From Ceratodon purpureus (lineage: Eukaryota > Streptophyta > Bryopsida > Pseudoditrichales > Ditrichaceae): a stretch of 64,000 nt of DNA. The number at the start of each line of letters is the position of its first letter. Positions within the stretch are counted from its first letter, which is position 1. The notes below the pieces were generated by a model. It was given only the letters and a program-made list of their open reading frames with translations, was not told where the DNA came from and did no database searches. Shown here piece by piece: positions 1 through 9,416 of this stretch. The stretch is taken from contig CM026432.1 of assembly GCA_014871385.1 (NCBI GenBank), forward strand, positions 3,893,271 through 3,957,270, read 5' to 3'. Both the position numbers and the translations under genes were made by a program.

Positions 1-240
1 AGAACGGATATGTAGGCCCACCTAAAACCGACCACCATGACACCAAAACTTGATCACTATGCTACTACCAAAATATTCCCATATGATTCCCTTTGATTCC
101 CTTTTTACCAATCATGCTTGATACTTTCTTCTAAATCTCCCAAGATTTTGAACAGTAAGTGGTTGGAAATGGAGGTACGAAATGGAGAAGTCTACTTATT
201 AGTTATAGGTACCTGGTCGGCTATGGGTGCCTCCACCTTA
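1..240 (-). repeat. Copy A of a ~404 bp inverted-repeat element, cut by window edge
   Basis: The reverse complement of this stretch begins TAAGGTGGAGGCACCCATAG and runs into the same internal sequence as copy B (567-970) and the split copy at 43612-47029. Shared internal segments include the part around 130-150 and the CACCTAAAACCGACCACC stretch near 19-36. The terminal end is at 240; the other end lies outside the window. No coding capacity is visible. It looks like a MITE-type non-autonomous element. I could not find a clean target duplication, so its superfamily is unknown. Confidence 0.6.
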
Positions 241-566
241 GTTGAGATCTATATGATTGAATGACACATTGGCATTGCGTTGCGAATGTATGGACTCGGG
301 CCAGAGTACAGATGACTTAGAAATACAAGAATTTTCAAAATTATAATGGTATAAATTTCCACGTTGAAAGAATCAATCAATACCTCAGTGCAATAGCAGT
401 CATCATGACTCAAACACCGGACCATTGATAGAGATCAGTGAAAACTAATCAACGTTCTTCTGTAAAATCAAGTGAATTTATTGTAATAAATATCACTCCT
501 TCCACACAAGATTTGTTACACAAACTCATCCAACCTTATGCATAGTTCCTCAAGTGTTTAGTAATT
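241..566. other. Spacer between inverted copies A and B
   Basis: This AT-rich stretch separates the inward ends of two inverted copies of the same repeat. No open frame, RNA gene or repeat could be recognised. If transcribed, it would form the loop of a long hairpin. Confidence 0.5.
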
Positions 567-970
567 TAAGGTTGAGGCATCCATAATCAACCGGATCCCC
601 ATAACCGATCACTAGACTTCTCCAATTCCGACAAGTTTCCAGATTTAAAATCTTGAGAGATCTACAAGAAAGTATCAAGCATGATTGGTAGAAAGGGAAT
701 CATATGGGAATATTTTGGTAGTAGTAGAGTGATCAAGCTTTGGTATCATGGTGGTCGGTTTTAGGTGGACCTACATATTGGTTATATGTATTACACAAAA
801 AATGGCTTTAAAATTTTGTAGTAAATTAAATATTGAAGTAAAGATGAAATTTAAAGTTGCATTCCTCCTTAAACCTATTACTCCTTGAAGGAAAAATCTC
901 CCTCAACTTATACACTTCCAATATCAATGAGAAATCTCTTAACTGGTCGGTTTTAGGTGTCTCTACCTTA
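567..970 (+). repeat. Copy B of the ~404 bp inverted-repeat element
   Basis: The left end reads TAAGGTTGAGGCATCCATAA and the right end ...GGTGTCTCTACCTTA, so the two ends are imperfect inverted repeats of about 25 bp. The internal sequence matches copy A in reverse and the split copy at 43612-47029 in the same orientation. The segment near 826-842 (AAATATTGAAGTAA) is the uninterrupted version of the site where a CACTA element is inserted in the other copy. No gene is encoded. Flanks show no obvious target duplication. Confidence 0.65.
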
Positions 971-2336
971 GCTCAATAAATATCCAAACTCTGAGTCGTC
1001 TATAGAATTACTACCTCTGCACCTTATCTAAGGGACATGAGAAAGACCTATACATTGCTACAAAAATACTAGAAATGGAAATATGTGCGACATTGAATTT
1101 ACATGTATTGCAGTAACAAAGCATTTGTCTACAAGATTCCAACATTCTCATCTCAAGCACTTTGGTTTTGAGCATAACCTCAACGACGTATTTCACGCCC
1201 TCACAATGGATCCATGAGTCGTAACACCACATCATTCCTCATAGACATTGGAAACATGTGTTTAAATATGTATTGAAGTGAAGTTGGCTATTGGCCCATG
1301 GTAAAAGTCTATGCGTTAACTCTTGCCTTAAACCGGTAGTCCCCCACTCACTCCCGAGGTTACCTCCCCCTTTCTAACTTCAGAGTAAAAATATCTTGAA
1401 CTACTGCTCTGATTCCTTGAGAGCTCCAAGAGAGGTGGAGAGACTTCACAAGAATAGGGTTCCAAATGGTGCAGAGTCTGTCCCCGCCTTATATATCCGG
1501 ACACCCGGTTTAATGAATTCTAAAGTGCTCTTGGCTGAGTAGGATGACGTAACTAAAATCCGAGCATCCATGGGTCTGATCATTAATAGAGTACATATGT
1601 GTGAATCTAGATGGATCTTCTCTAAAAATTGAACTATATAAATTTGGTGAAGCTAATAGGATATTGCCTAAAATATTACTTTCAAATTTGACACTAAAAT
1701 CCTGTTTCAAACGCTTTGATCTTGTTTGATGCTATTACCTAACTTTTTCGTACAAATAATTTTCAACTACACAATTGTTTAAGAACATGATACACAAATA
1801 ATTAGGAAAAATCATTGATGCATCCAAAAATAACTTTTGGAATGTCAAAGAGTGGTCGAAGCAAAATAAAGCTAAGAAAGTTTACATGAAAACTTGGTTG
1901 TACTAAAATGCTTGCCAAATCTTTATAATATTTTGGATCAAGTTGATATTTTCACGACAAAAACAAACTTAAATTGAAACAGATATCAACATATTTCATC
2001 AAAATCTTACTTCAAATGAAGAAATGACTCTTCAAAGTTTTAGTCATCTAAAGCGACATATTCAGCCAAGCCCTTTGGCATGTTTAGGGATTATATTGTG
2101 TGCATTTCTACAACGAGTAGAATTACTAAAATCATTGCTTGAAAATGTACCATGTCCACTTCACATTTATTGTTTTCATCTCTATAAAAAATTAATTGAA
2201 CCATATTCTATAAAATAGAAAAAAACAGTGTCAAATAATCAATAAAAATTGTATCAAATGACAATATTTCCAAGTATAGAATATCCTCACAAAAGCACTT
2301 ACTCATACAATTTACTTTCAAATTATGTTGCATTAC
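971..2336. other. Intergenic, no supported gene
   Basis: Only short open frames that look random are present. On the minus strand around 1330-1510 there is a TATATAAGG box followed by moderately GC-rich sequence, which could be a promoter or a retrotransposon LTR remnant. It cannot be paired with a second LTR here. Confidence 0.4.
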
Positions 2337-2338
2337 TA

Positions 2339-2360
2339 CCGTAACACCATAGCAGGTTCG
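2339..2360 (+). repeat. Left terminal inverted repeat of the pogo-like element
   Basis: This 22 bp segment is perfectly inverted at 6488-6509. It is preceded by the TA target duplication. Just inside it are repeated TTCGTTC motifs, which recur in inverted form near the right end and may be transposase binding sites. Confidence 0.85.
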
Positions 2361-2700
2361 TTCACTGCGGAACGAATAATTATTTTTTTTGAAAAAATAA
2401 GGTTCGTTTTTAAAAAATCGTATTTCCAAAATTTCGTTCCACTTTTTTCGGGAAAAAAAATAATTCGTTCACAGGAGGGCGACTGTATCAGGATGAAAAA
2501 TTTTCCTCAAAAAAAATGACATTTTCATCCAATTAAGGACGTTGAAGTTGTTGAAACCTAATTGTCTGCCCTAATCATGTTTAACCTAAGCGCCTGCACT
2601 TGCCTTGTATCGTCGCTATCTTTTCCATTTGCAAAGTTGTATGTATTTTGTAGTGTGTAAGTGTAGACTAGAGTGAGAGAGTTTGCTCAACTTTGTTGTG

Positions 2701-4485
2701 ATGGCGCCCAAGCAACAAAGAGTTGACTTTGCTTTCTCACCCATTACAAAAGAAGAGAGAGCAGTGGAGATGGAGAAGGAATTTACAAACTTGGACCAAA
2801 GGTTGGAGGTGGAGCGTTCTAAGTTGGGAAAGGATCTTTTGAAGCGACCAGTAGGCAGACCAAAGAAGACAGAGATGGTGCTTCTAAAGCCCAAAGTGGA
2901 GAAGATGAAGCGAGCAGCAAAGGTTAGAGGTTCATACACCAATTGGTTTACACCAGTCCTTTGGCCTCCAATTTTTAATGCGATGAGAGAATGTAGGTGC
3001 ATATCTACAGCTTTGAGTTTTTTGAGAGCAGCTTACAGAAAACCAGGAGATTTGTCTAGTGTCTACGACAATCTATCCAAAAATTCTTTGAGGGGTTGGT
3101 TCCACCCAAATGGAGATTTGAAAGATACTTACAAAAGGTGTGTCGAATTTGGCACTTACTTTTCTAAGTCTGCTCAACATTGCCCGGTATTGGAGTCTTA
3201 CCCTGCCTTGAAGGAGGAAATTTGCTCAGTTTTGAAGAAGATGAGAACAGTCGGACAACCATTGTATGCAGTCTGCATTCAACCCATCATAAGAGCGATC
3301 ATCCTCGAAAAAGCTCCACAAATTCTCGAAGGTACACATGCTACAACTTTTCGTGTTTCTTATGAGTGGACAAAAAACTTTGTTAAATCTGAGCTAAACT
3401 GGAGTTACCGAGCATCAACAACAGCTGCAGGGAAATTACCGAAAGATTTTGAAGAACGAGGCAGAGTGATGGCACAACGTTGTGCATATTTGGTCAAAGT
3501 TCACAACATTCCAATGGAATTAGTTGTGAACTCTGACCAAACAGGAATTCATCTCGTTCCTACAGGAGGCTCACGGACTTGGGAGACAAAGGGATCAAAG
3601 CATGTTAAAGTCCATGGAGCAGAAGATAAAAGGCAGATTACTGTCGCCGTTTCCTCTGCTGCAAATGGGCATTGTCTTCCTTTCCAAGTCATTTTTCAAG
3701 GTACAACCACAAAATCTTTACCTAAGCAACTAGCAGGGAGAGCAGAGTGCGAGCAATCAGGCTGGAACATTACATACAGTCACAACCATTGGTCTACCTT
3801 AGACACTTGCAAAGAATTTGTAAGCAAGATTCTTAAACCCTACCTTCTTGAACAAATTCAGCTCAATTCTCTTCCTCTAGATCAAGAAATGATTTGGCTT
3901 ATAGACTGCTCGAGTGTACATATCAGCAAGGAATTTCGGGAGTGGATGAAGAGTCATCACCCTGAAATCCATGTGCTTTACATTCCTGCCAATTGCACAA
4001 GTATATTTCAACCTGCAGATGTAGTTATACAACGACCTTTTAAACATGCGTTTCGTCAAGAATTCAATCAGTATACTACAGATATCATCACAAGACAACT
4101 CAAAGGTAAAGAAGAAATCCACATTGATTTCAAGATGTCCACCCTCAAGCCTCATATCTGTCATTGGCTTTTTAATGCTTGGAAACATGTTTCTAGCAAA
4201 ACTAGCATGATCAGGAAAGGATGGGAGCAAGCAAGCCTTCTAAGAGCATTTGACACAGAATTTCAAAAGGGAACCATGCTGGAGAACATGGAAAAGCCAC
4301 TGTTCAGCTGCAGAGGTGAAGAAGAGGAGCAAACATTTGACAAAGAATGTAATGAGGAAATTGATGTGGAAGTGTCATTAGACACTGTAATGGAGAATAG
4401 CTTGAGTAGAGTTGCAGAACTCTCCAAGAATATCAACACAAACCGAATGACAACAATTCGAGAACTAGCAAGAAAGAGAAATTAG
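2701..4485 (+). CDS. Pogo-like DDE transposase
   Basis: This 594-residue protein would bind the element's ends and catalyse cut-and-paste transposition at TA sites. I chose the ATG at 2701; the open frame upstream has no other ATG. The N-terminal ~75 residues are charged, with a GRPKK-type basic patch near residues 52-57. Residues ~85-255 are likely the helix-turn-helix DNA-binding region. The DDE_1-type core follows: D279 in NSDQTG, D402 in WLIDCSS and D440 in FQPADVVIQRPFK, the last two separated by 37 residues. A GT-AG intron (4494-4607) probably lies in the 3' UTR, 8 bases after the stop. No frameshift or premature stop is visible, so the frame looks intact. Assignment rests on the catalytic motifs plus the TIRs and TA duplication. 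Confidence 0.85.
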   Translation: MAPKQQRVDFAFSPITKEERAVEMEKEFTNLDQRLEVERSKLGKDLLKRPVGRPKKTEMVLLKPKVEKMKRAAKVRGSYTNWFTPVLWPPIFNAMRECRCISTALSFLRAAYRKPGDLSSVYDNLSKNSLRGWFHPNGDLKDTYKRCVEFGTYFSKSAQHCPVLESYPALKEEICSVLKKMRTVGQPLYAVCIQPIIRAIILEKAPQILEGTHATTFRVSYEWTKNFVKSELNWSYRASTTAAGKLPKDFEERGRVMAQRCAYLVKVHNIPMELVVNSDQTGIHLVPTGGSRTWETKGSKHVKVHGAEDKRQITVAVSSAANGHCLPFQVIFQGTTTKSLPKQLAGRAECEQSGWNITYSHNHWSTLDTCKEFVSKILKPYLLEQIQLNSLPLDQEMIWLIDCSSVHISKEFREWMKSHHPEIHVLYIPANCTSIFQPADVVIQRPFKHAFRQEFNQYTTDIITRQLKGKEEIHIDFKMSTLKPHICHWLFNAWKHVSSKTSMIRKGWEQASLLRAFDTEFQKGTMLENMEKPLFSCRGEEEEQTFDKECNEEIDVEVSLDTVMENSLSRVAELSKNINTNRMTTIRELARKRN

Positions 4486-4493
4486 CATATCAT

Positions 4494-4607
4494 GTAAGTT
4501 TATCCTTTGACTTTCAAAAATTTGATTTGAACCTAACAGAAATAAACTACTTCTCTTTACATTTGAATGCTGAAGGGCATAACTCACAATTTCTTTTATT
4601 TGTGCAG
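4494..4607 (+). other. Probable 3' UTR intron of the transposase transcript
   Basis: The donor CAT^GTAAGT and the acceptor TTTATTTGTGCAG^GTT follow the stop codon at 4483-4485. The junction lies within 10 bases of the stop, so nonsense-mediated decay is not expected. Splicing is inferred from consensus sites only. Confidence 0.4.
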
Positions 4608-4791
4608 GTTCGGTAAATCTGCAGAATGTTCAAACCTAACCTGCAGATGCACAACAGGGAGTCAAACACAAGCATCAGTAAATCAACAATTGTTGGAACA
4701 AGCAGCAAGCAAGTCTGATTTTCATTATAAACAGCAAGCAAGCAAGTTCAACATCGAACATATCACAGTAAGGATAGACTTACCCTACACA

Positions 4792-4975
4792 GCTCCTCTC
4801 CTCGCCAACGCTGCCTCTGCTCCTCTCCTCGCCGACGCTGGCTCTGCTCCTCTCCTCCCCGACGCTGGCTGCGCTGCTCTCCTCGCCGACGCCGCCTGTG
4901 GTCCTCTCCTCCCCGACGCTGGTTGTGCTCCTCTCCTCCCGACGCTGGCTGTGCTCCTCTCCTCCCCGACGGTAC
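4792..4975 (+). repeat. 27 bp tandem repeat (about 6.5 units) inside the pogo-like element
   Basis: Units start with GCTCCTCTCCTCSCCGACGC and vary slightly. One unit is 26 bp, which breaks the frame. In one plus frame the array spells an APLLADAGS-type 9-residue repeat; all three minus frames are also open across it. Openness in several frames is a by-product of the repeat, so I do not call a protein. Confidence 0.8.
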
Positions 4976-4991
4976 ACACCTGAACTCGAAC

Positions 4992-5962
4992 TCATGCACG
5001 ATCAATGATGCAAGCGCTGGCGGCTTGCTTCGGTTCCTTGAAGTGTAGTATACATCCAGCGTCGTAGAGATCTTTCTCCATCTGTAGGTCAACATCCAAC
5101 TTAGACACTTGGTGATCCTCAAGAACTTCCACATCGTATGAAGTGCACTTATGAAATCAGTTTTTTCTACCGACATAAACCTCAGTATTTGTCAAATAAA
5201 AACAAAGAAACAAATTGAAAATTGTCACATTGATTGTATATAAGCTTTTACCTTTGTTGGGCAGCAACAGATGCGAGCTTGTGAGTACCCTCGATGTCGT
5301 AAGTAAATGCTTGATTGCGGTTACTTTTCCTTATCAAATCCTTCACTGACATAACCTGAAAACTTGAAACGAAGTCTGCTTATCAGTCACCTACGAAATC
5401 TTTTCTGCGCACAGAAGTTCTACACCGAGTTTAGGGTTTTGAGGGGGCCATGACAATAGATGCCAAGATCTTTAAAAAAAGTTTATCTCAAGGTTTGAAA
5501 ACTTATACTTCACGGAGCTACACTAAATGCTACACAACATGCCTTGAATCCAATAACACTCTACATCACGCACAATCTGTGATTGCATGTATCACACTTG
5601 ACATCTACCCAATTTTCATGTGTATGAAATGCAAAAGCGTTGTCCCCACGAAATGCTTGTCATACTAAAACGAACAGTAAGGCGAAAACTGTCACTTCCA
5701 TCAACAACAAAGAAACTGACAACGGTTTAGTGATCTACACACAATCATGCAACGCTCTCACTGAAGAACTTCTGCTCAAAATGAACCCCAACCGCGTAAA
5801 GGACATAATCACCTGCTGAGCAGACAACAAAAGCTCGTAATCCCCATCCACATCGTCCCCTTCCACATCTTCTCGCAAGCCATGAATCTCCATAACCGCC
5901 GATCCCGCATTCACAACCTCCACGCGGTTGAACGCTGTGGGAGGCCGGGGCTCCAAAACCAA
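4992..5962 (-). other. Possible antisense spliced gene fragment within the transposon
   Basis: Three exon-like pieces lie on the minus strand. 5962-5813 begins with ATG, encodes 50 residues and ends CAG^GTGATT. 5355-5252 follows a TTTTCAG acceptor, joins in phase, encodes VMSVKDLIRK and onward, and ends AAAG^GTAAAA. 5147-4992 follows ATAAG, encodes CTSYDVEVLEDHQ and onward, and ends in a stop. The second and third pieces do not join in phase with the acceptor I can see, so either an exon is missed or the unit is degenerate. The translated composition looks protein-like, but I do not recognise a family. It may be a captured host fragment or a second element gene. Confidence 0.25.
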
Positions 5963-6487
5963 CCAACCGGTTCCTTGAAGCTGCTGCTCTCTACGATGCT
6001 GCCTTCATTGCTCTCCTCGATGCTGCCTCACCGAAGCTGCTTCACGGAAGGCGGTGCAGATGTCCTTGACGACGAAGCTACTGTAACCCACCTCTCATCG
6101 ACGCCGAAATCACACACAAAAATCTAAAACTCTAAAGAAGAGCAGAGCAGCGACTACTCCCCAGCGTGGTGCTCCTATCCATTGTGAATTGTGGTGTGCA
6201 ACTTGTGATTGAAGATGAGAGGACTGAAGGTTTTCTACGGTGCCTCTGCTCGGCGCTCTAGCAACGAGTAAATTGCGGATCTGAACTAGCAACGGCTGTT
6301 CAGCTGAATTTTCGGATCTGGGAAGCTTTACAGCTATACAACTTGGTGTTGCTTCTTCTTACAGGACCTAAATCAGTCGATTTTCAGATTTTTCGGTCTT
6401 TTTGTAAAGTAATTTACTGGAAATTCGTTCCAGACTTCACGTAATTACTGATTTTTTTCGTTTTTTTTTTGGGGAATTATTTAAGAC

Positions 6488-6509
6488 CGAACCTGCTATG
6501 GTGTTACGG
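6488..6509 (-). repeat. Right terminal inverted repeat of the pogo-like element
   Basis: It is the exact reverse complement of 2339-2360 and is followed by the TA duplication at 6510-6511. The T-rich tract at about 6449-6480 just inside mirrors the A/T-rich subterminal region at the left end. Confidence 0.85.
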
Positions 6510-6511
6510 TA

Positions 6512-7071
6512 ATAGAGGTAAACATATACAGAAATTGAAGTATATACAAAGTTTAAAGTACAGTTTGAAGTAAGCTTCGTAATTCATCACTCACAAAATT
6601 TATTCCTTTAGCCTCTCAGTAGCTTAGAAAACAAATGACTTCTTCGTAACCTGATTTTTTTTAATAAAGCAGCAGATTCACATAAATATTGACATTTTGG
6701 CTGCATTTTAGGAGAAGAAAAAAAAATCCAAAAACAAATGAAACTGAGATCATAAAAATTGTCCTCAAGAACAGCAATACGCTGGTGTCCTTGAACTGAA
6801 TAAAGATGAAACAAGCGGCGCACTCCAACTAAGCATCATTCATATTGCAATTTGTGACACACTGCTAATCTATCTATACACGCTTCTGTGAGCTGATTGA
6901 ATCAGCGGCCTTCAATCCCTTCTGATCTAAGCTCAGGTAAACCTCCCCATCATGAATGGACTCAAATGTACAATTCATAGTCTACCGAACAAACTACAAA
7001 CACTGACAAGCACAAACCTCATACCATGCTTGGCCTTAGCTTGTTCGAGTTCAGTGCAAGCCAAGGAATGC
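6512..7071. other. Intergenic and 3' flank of the minus-strand Pro/Lys-rich gene
   Basis: There is no convincing open frame. The part next to 7071 is probably the 3' UTR and downstream region of the minus-strand gene starting at 8169. Confidence 0.4.
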
Positions 7072-8169
7072 TTACGAAAGGAACCCAGATATCATTGAAC
7101 CAAGACTATCCTTGTCCTTCTTCTTATCCTTGTCCTTCTTGCCATCCTTGTCTTTGTCTTTCTTCTCCTTCTTCTCCTTTCCCTCCTTATCCTTATCCTT
7201 GTCTTTCTTCTCCTTCCCCTCCTTATCCTTATCCTTGTCTTTCTTCTCCTTCTTCTCTTTGCCATCCTTGTCTTTGTCCTTGTCCTTTTTCTCCTTGCCA
7301 TCCTTGTCCTTGTCCTTCTTCTCCTTGCCATCCTTGTCCTTGTCCTTCTTCTCCTTGCCATCCTTATCCTTGTCCTTCTTCTCCTTGCCCTCCTTGTCTT
7401 TCTTATCCTTCTTCTCCTTGCCATCCTTATCCTTCTTGTCTTTCTTGTCCTTCTTCTCCTTCTCAGGGTGCTCCTCAGAGTGGGAATGTGAGCTTCCCTC
7501 ATGTCCAACAGGGTAACCAGCTGGTGTGTAGGGCACTGCCGATGCAGCATGGTAATGCTGCTGTGGTGCCGGAGCTCCATAGCCAGGGCCTTGTGGGGGA
7601 TACTCCGCAGTTGGGTACCCTGATGGGGGATAACCTGCAGGATGGATTCCATGTGCAGCACCAGCTCCAGCAATTCCAAGCCCTGCAACTCCTGCTGCAA
7701 CCGCATTCATATCATATCCATAAGCAGAACCATGCGGCCCTGGGGGATAAGCAGTAGCTCCATACTGAGGTCCTGCTGGAGGGTACGCAGCTCCAGCAGG
7801 GGGATGAGCTGATTGTGGAGGGTAGGCTGCTCCAGCATGGGAGTGAGCTGCTTGAGGTGGGTAAGCACCTGCAGGAGGATACGCAGCATGATGACCATAC
7901 GGATCACTACCAGGAGCCGGGTAGGCTGCTGGTCTGTTTATGGACTGAATTTTGCCGTATGGGTCGGATGACGGATGCGGGAACGAGGCAGCATCTGCAT
8001 TAGTAGTGCTGGATTGTGAACCGTAAGGTCCAGTGCTACCACCTGTGAGGTAAGGTGCTGTAGGTTGGTACCCGTAAGGACCTGGCGGGCCTCTAGTCGA
8101 ATCATCGGATCCATAAGGATCATCAGCTGGTGGAGCATTCGGGTATGGATGCGTTCCTTCCCCACCCAT
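7072..8169 (-). CDS. Pro/Gly/Tyr-rich protein with Lys/Asp-rich repetitive tail
   Basis: The protein has 365 residues, starting at the ATG at 8169 just after a spliced acceptor (TTTTACAG^AAG). Residues 1-~225 are rich in AYPP, GYPP and DPYG repeats, with a hydrophobic Gly/Ala stretch near 160-173 (AAGVAGLGIAGAGAAHG). This resembles plant glycine-rich protein A3-type proteins. Residues ~236-350 are almost entirely K, D, E and G in KDKDGKEKK-type repeats encoded by a ~27 bp tandem DNA repeat. It ends DSLGSMISGFLS. There is no signal peptide or catalytic motif. The tail is highly basic overall and probably disordered; function is unknown. Copy number of the tail repeats is likely variable between strains (inference). 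Confidence 0.75.
   Translation of the reverse strand: MGGEGTHPYPNAPPADDPYGSDDSTRGPPGPYGYQPTAPYLTGGSTGPYGSQSSTTNADAASFPHPSSDPYGKIQSINRPAAYPAPGSDPYGHHAAYPPAGAYPPQAAHSHAGAAYPPQSAHPPAGAAYPPAGPQYGATAYPPGPHGSAYGYDMNAVAAGVAGLGIAGAGAAHGIHPAGYPPSGYPTAEYPPQGPGYGAPAPQQHYHAASAVPYTPAGYPVGHEGSSHSHSEEHPEKEKKDKKDKKDKDGKEKKDKKDKEGKEKKDKDKDGKEKKDKDKDGKEKKDKDKDGKEKKDKDKDKDGKEKKEKKDKDKDKEGKEKKDKDKDKEGKEKKEKKDKDKDGKKDKDKKKDKDSLGSMISGFLS
7105..7465 (-). repeat. Tandem repeat encoding the Lys/Asp-rich tail
   Basis: On the plus strand this is a pyrimidine tract built of TTCTCCTTGCCATCCTTGTC-like units of 18-27 bp. On the coding strand it gives GKEKKDKDKD repeats. Its strict purine/pyrimidine asymmetry could support triplex or slipped structures. 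The plus strand is also open as a Ser/Leu/Phe-rich frame, which is an artefact. Confidence 0.8.
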
Positions 8170-8171
8170 CT

Positions 8172-8698
8172 TCTGTAAAAGATACAGCAACCATGATATT
8201 AAAACCTAGACCATCACTAAAAACGAAAATAAAACCTAACCTAACCTAAACATCATCCACCCAAACAAAAAAGATACGATATTATGCAACAACATCAACA
8301 CATAAAACAGCAATAAAAGCAAACATAACAAACCGACATAAACTAAACCTTACACGCAAAACCAAGAACACAGCATTGCATTGACAACTAACCCTTAGCT
8401 AATAACCCCAACCCTGAACCGACAGAAACTGAACAAATCCAAAGATAAATTCCCATTTCAACCACGTTCAATTCCCACAAATACATCAAAACTAAACCAA
8501 GAGCCTCAATCAAAATTCCCCTCAAAGACATGCACAAACAGAACAGGACCACCATCGATTCACCACACATTCAAGCAATTCCACCGCAAACCAACAACCA
8601 AATCAACCTACCCAGTATCCCAAAAACGTCCGATCAACCAAAAGTACACATACACTGATCAAGAAAACCACAATCCAACATAGCAAGCAAATACGTAC
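8172..8698 (-). other. Probable 5' UTR intron of the Pro/Lys-rich gene
   Basis: The minus-strand donor AAGAG^GTACGTATT near 8698 and the acceptor TATCTTTTACAG near 8173 bound about 527 bp. The upstream 5' UTR exon would lie at roughly 8700-8900. A leader intron just before the start codon is common in highly expressed plant genes. This is inferred from consensus sites. Confidence 0.5.
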
Positions 8699-8930
8699 CT
8701 CTTGCAATCTCGGCAAAACCAAGATGTCCGATCTAGGGCGATTCCAACGCAATTCAATCCCGATTCACAACAACGAAGCTCAGGCAATGGGGATAACAGA
8801 TGGTGGAGGAGCTAGGCAATGCGGCAGATGGGCATGGATAAAAACCCTGCTAGAACCGAGTGAAGCCTGCGGTGCGGTGCGGATGCAGAGGTGCCGACTG
8901 CGGAAGGTGAGAGAAGGCGCGTGAAAAACA

Positions 8931-9124
8931 TGGTCCATGACTCATGAGCATGGACGCGTTTGAAGTCGGAAGGAAAGTCCCCGAAGCAGTAGCCTGCTTC
9001 CTTGTCATTCCTACCATCATTCCTCATTTCCTGCGCATGCAATCACGGAATATCTCCGTGTTTTGCAACTTGGGTTGCTGGGAAATAGTGTGCAACATTC
9101 CACCATCCCATGTGTACCGCATGT
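8931..9124. promoter_or_regulatory. Likely promoter region of the Pro/Lys-rich gene
   Basis: This lies upstream of the inferred 5' UTR exon on the minus strand. I see no unambiguous TATA box. The assignment is positional only. Confidence 0.25.
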
Positions 9125-9340
9125 TGGGACTGGTTTGCTTTCATCAACACTGATTTTCTATCAAAAAATCTGAAGGTGTTGGAATTGGTTTTCTTTCATG
9201 AACACTGGTTTTCTATCAAAAAGAATCTGGAGTTGGAATTGGTTTTCTAACAAAAATAAATCACAAGGTGTTGGAAATGATTTTCTTTTCTGAGCAGGTG
9301 TTGGAATTGGTTTTGCTTTTCTGAACACTGGTTTTTGCAG
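9125..9340. repeat. Degenerate ~50-60 bp direct repeats
   Basis: GGTGTTGGAATTGGTTTTCT and ACTGGTTTTCTATCAAAAA recur four to five times with small changes and deletions. No coding function is apparent. Confidence 0.65.
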
Positions 9341-9416
9341 ATTTTTTATTTTTTTATTTTTTATTTTATTTTTATTTTTTATTTTTATTTTTATTTTTAT
9401 TTTTTATTTTTTTTAT
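9338..9416. repeat. T-rich (TTTTTA)n low-complexity tract
   Basis: Runs of T broken by single A bases extend for about 80 bp directly after the degenerate repeats. The short lysine/asparagine frame on the minus strand here is an artefact. Confidence 0.8.

Larger units (their letters stand above)
2339..6509 (+). mobile_element. Pogo-like (Tc1/mariner superfamily) DNA transposon, complete ends
   Basis: The element is 4,171 bp. It begins CCGTAACACCATAGCAGGTT and ends with the exact reverse complement; the perfect terminal inverted repeat is 22 bp (2339-2360 and 6488-6509). It is flanked by TA on both sides (2337-2338 and 6510-6511), the target duplication expected of Tc1/mariner elements. It carries an uninterrupted DDE transposase frame (2701-4485). 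Its right 1.9 kb also holds a 27 bp tandem repeat and possible antisense exons. Identical ends and an intact transposase suggest recent activity; whether it still moves is inference. Confidence 0.88.

Noticed and set aside
4567-4983. 138-codon plus frame after the transposase
   Set aside because: Its start lies inside a probable intron and the transposase frame already ends at 4485. The array part is open only because of the 27 bp repeat.
7112-7516. Plus-strand Ser/Leu/Phe-rich frames opposite the Lys-rich tail
   Set aside because: These are shadows of the tandem repeat in the minus-strand gene; the minus frame has the proper start, splice acceptor and a non-repetitive N-terminus.
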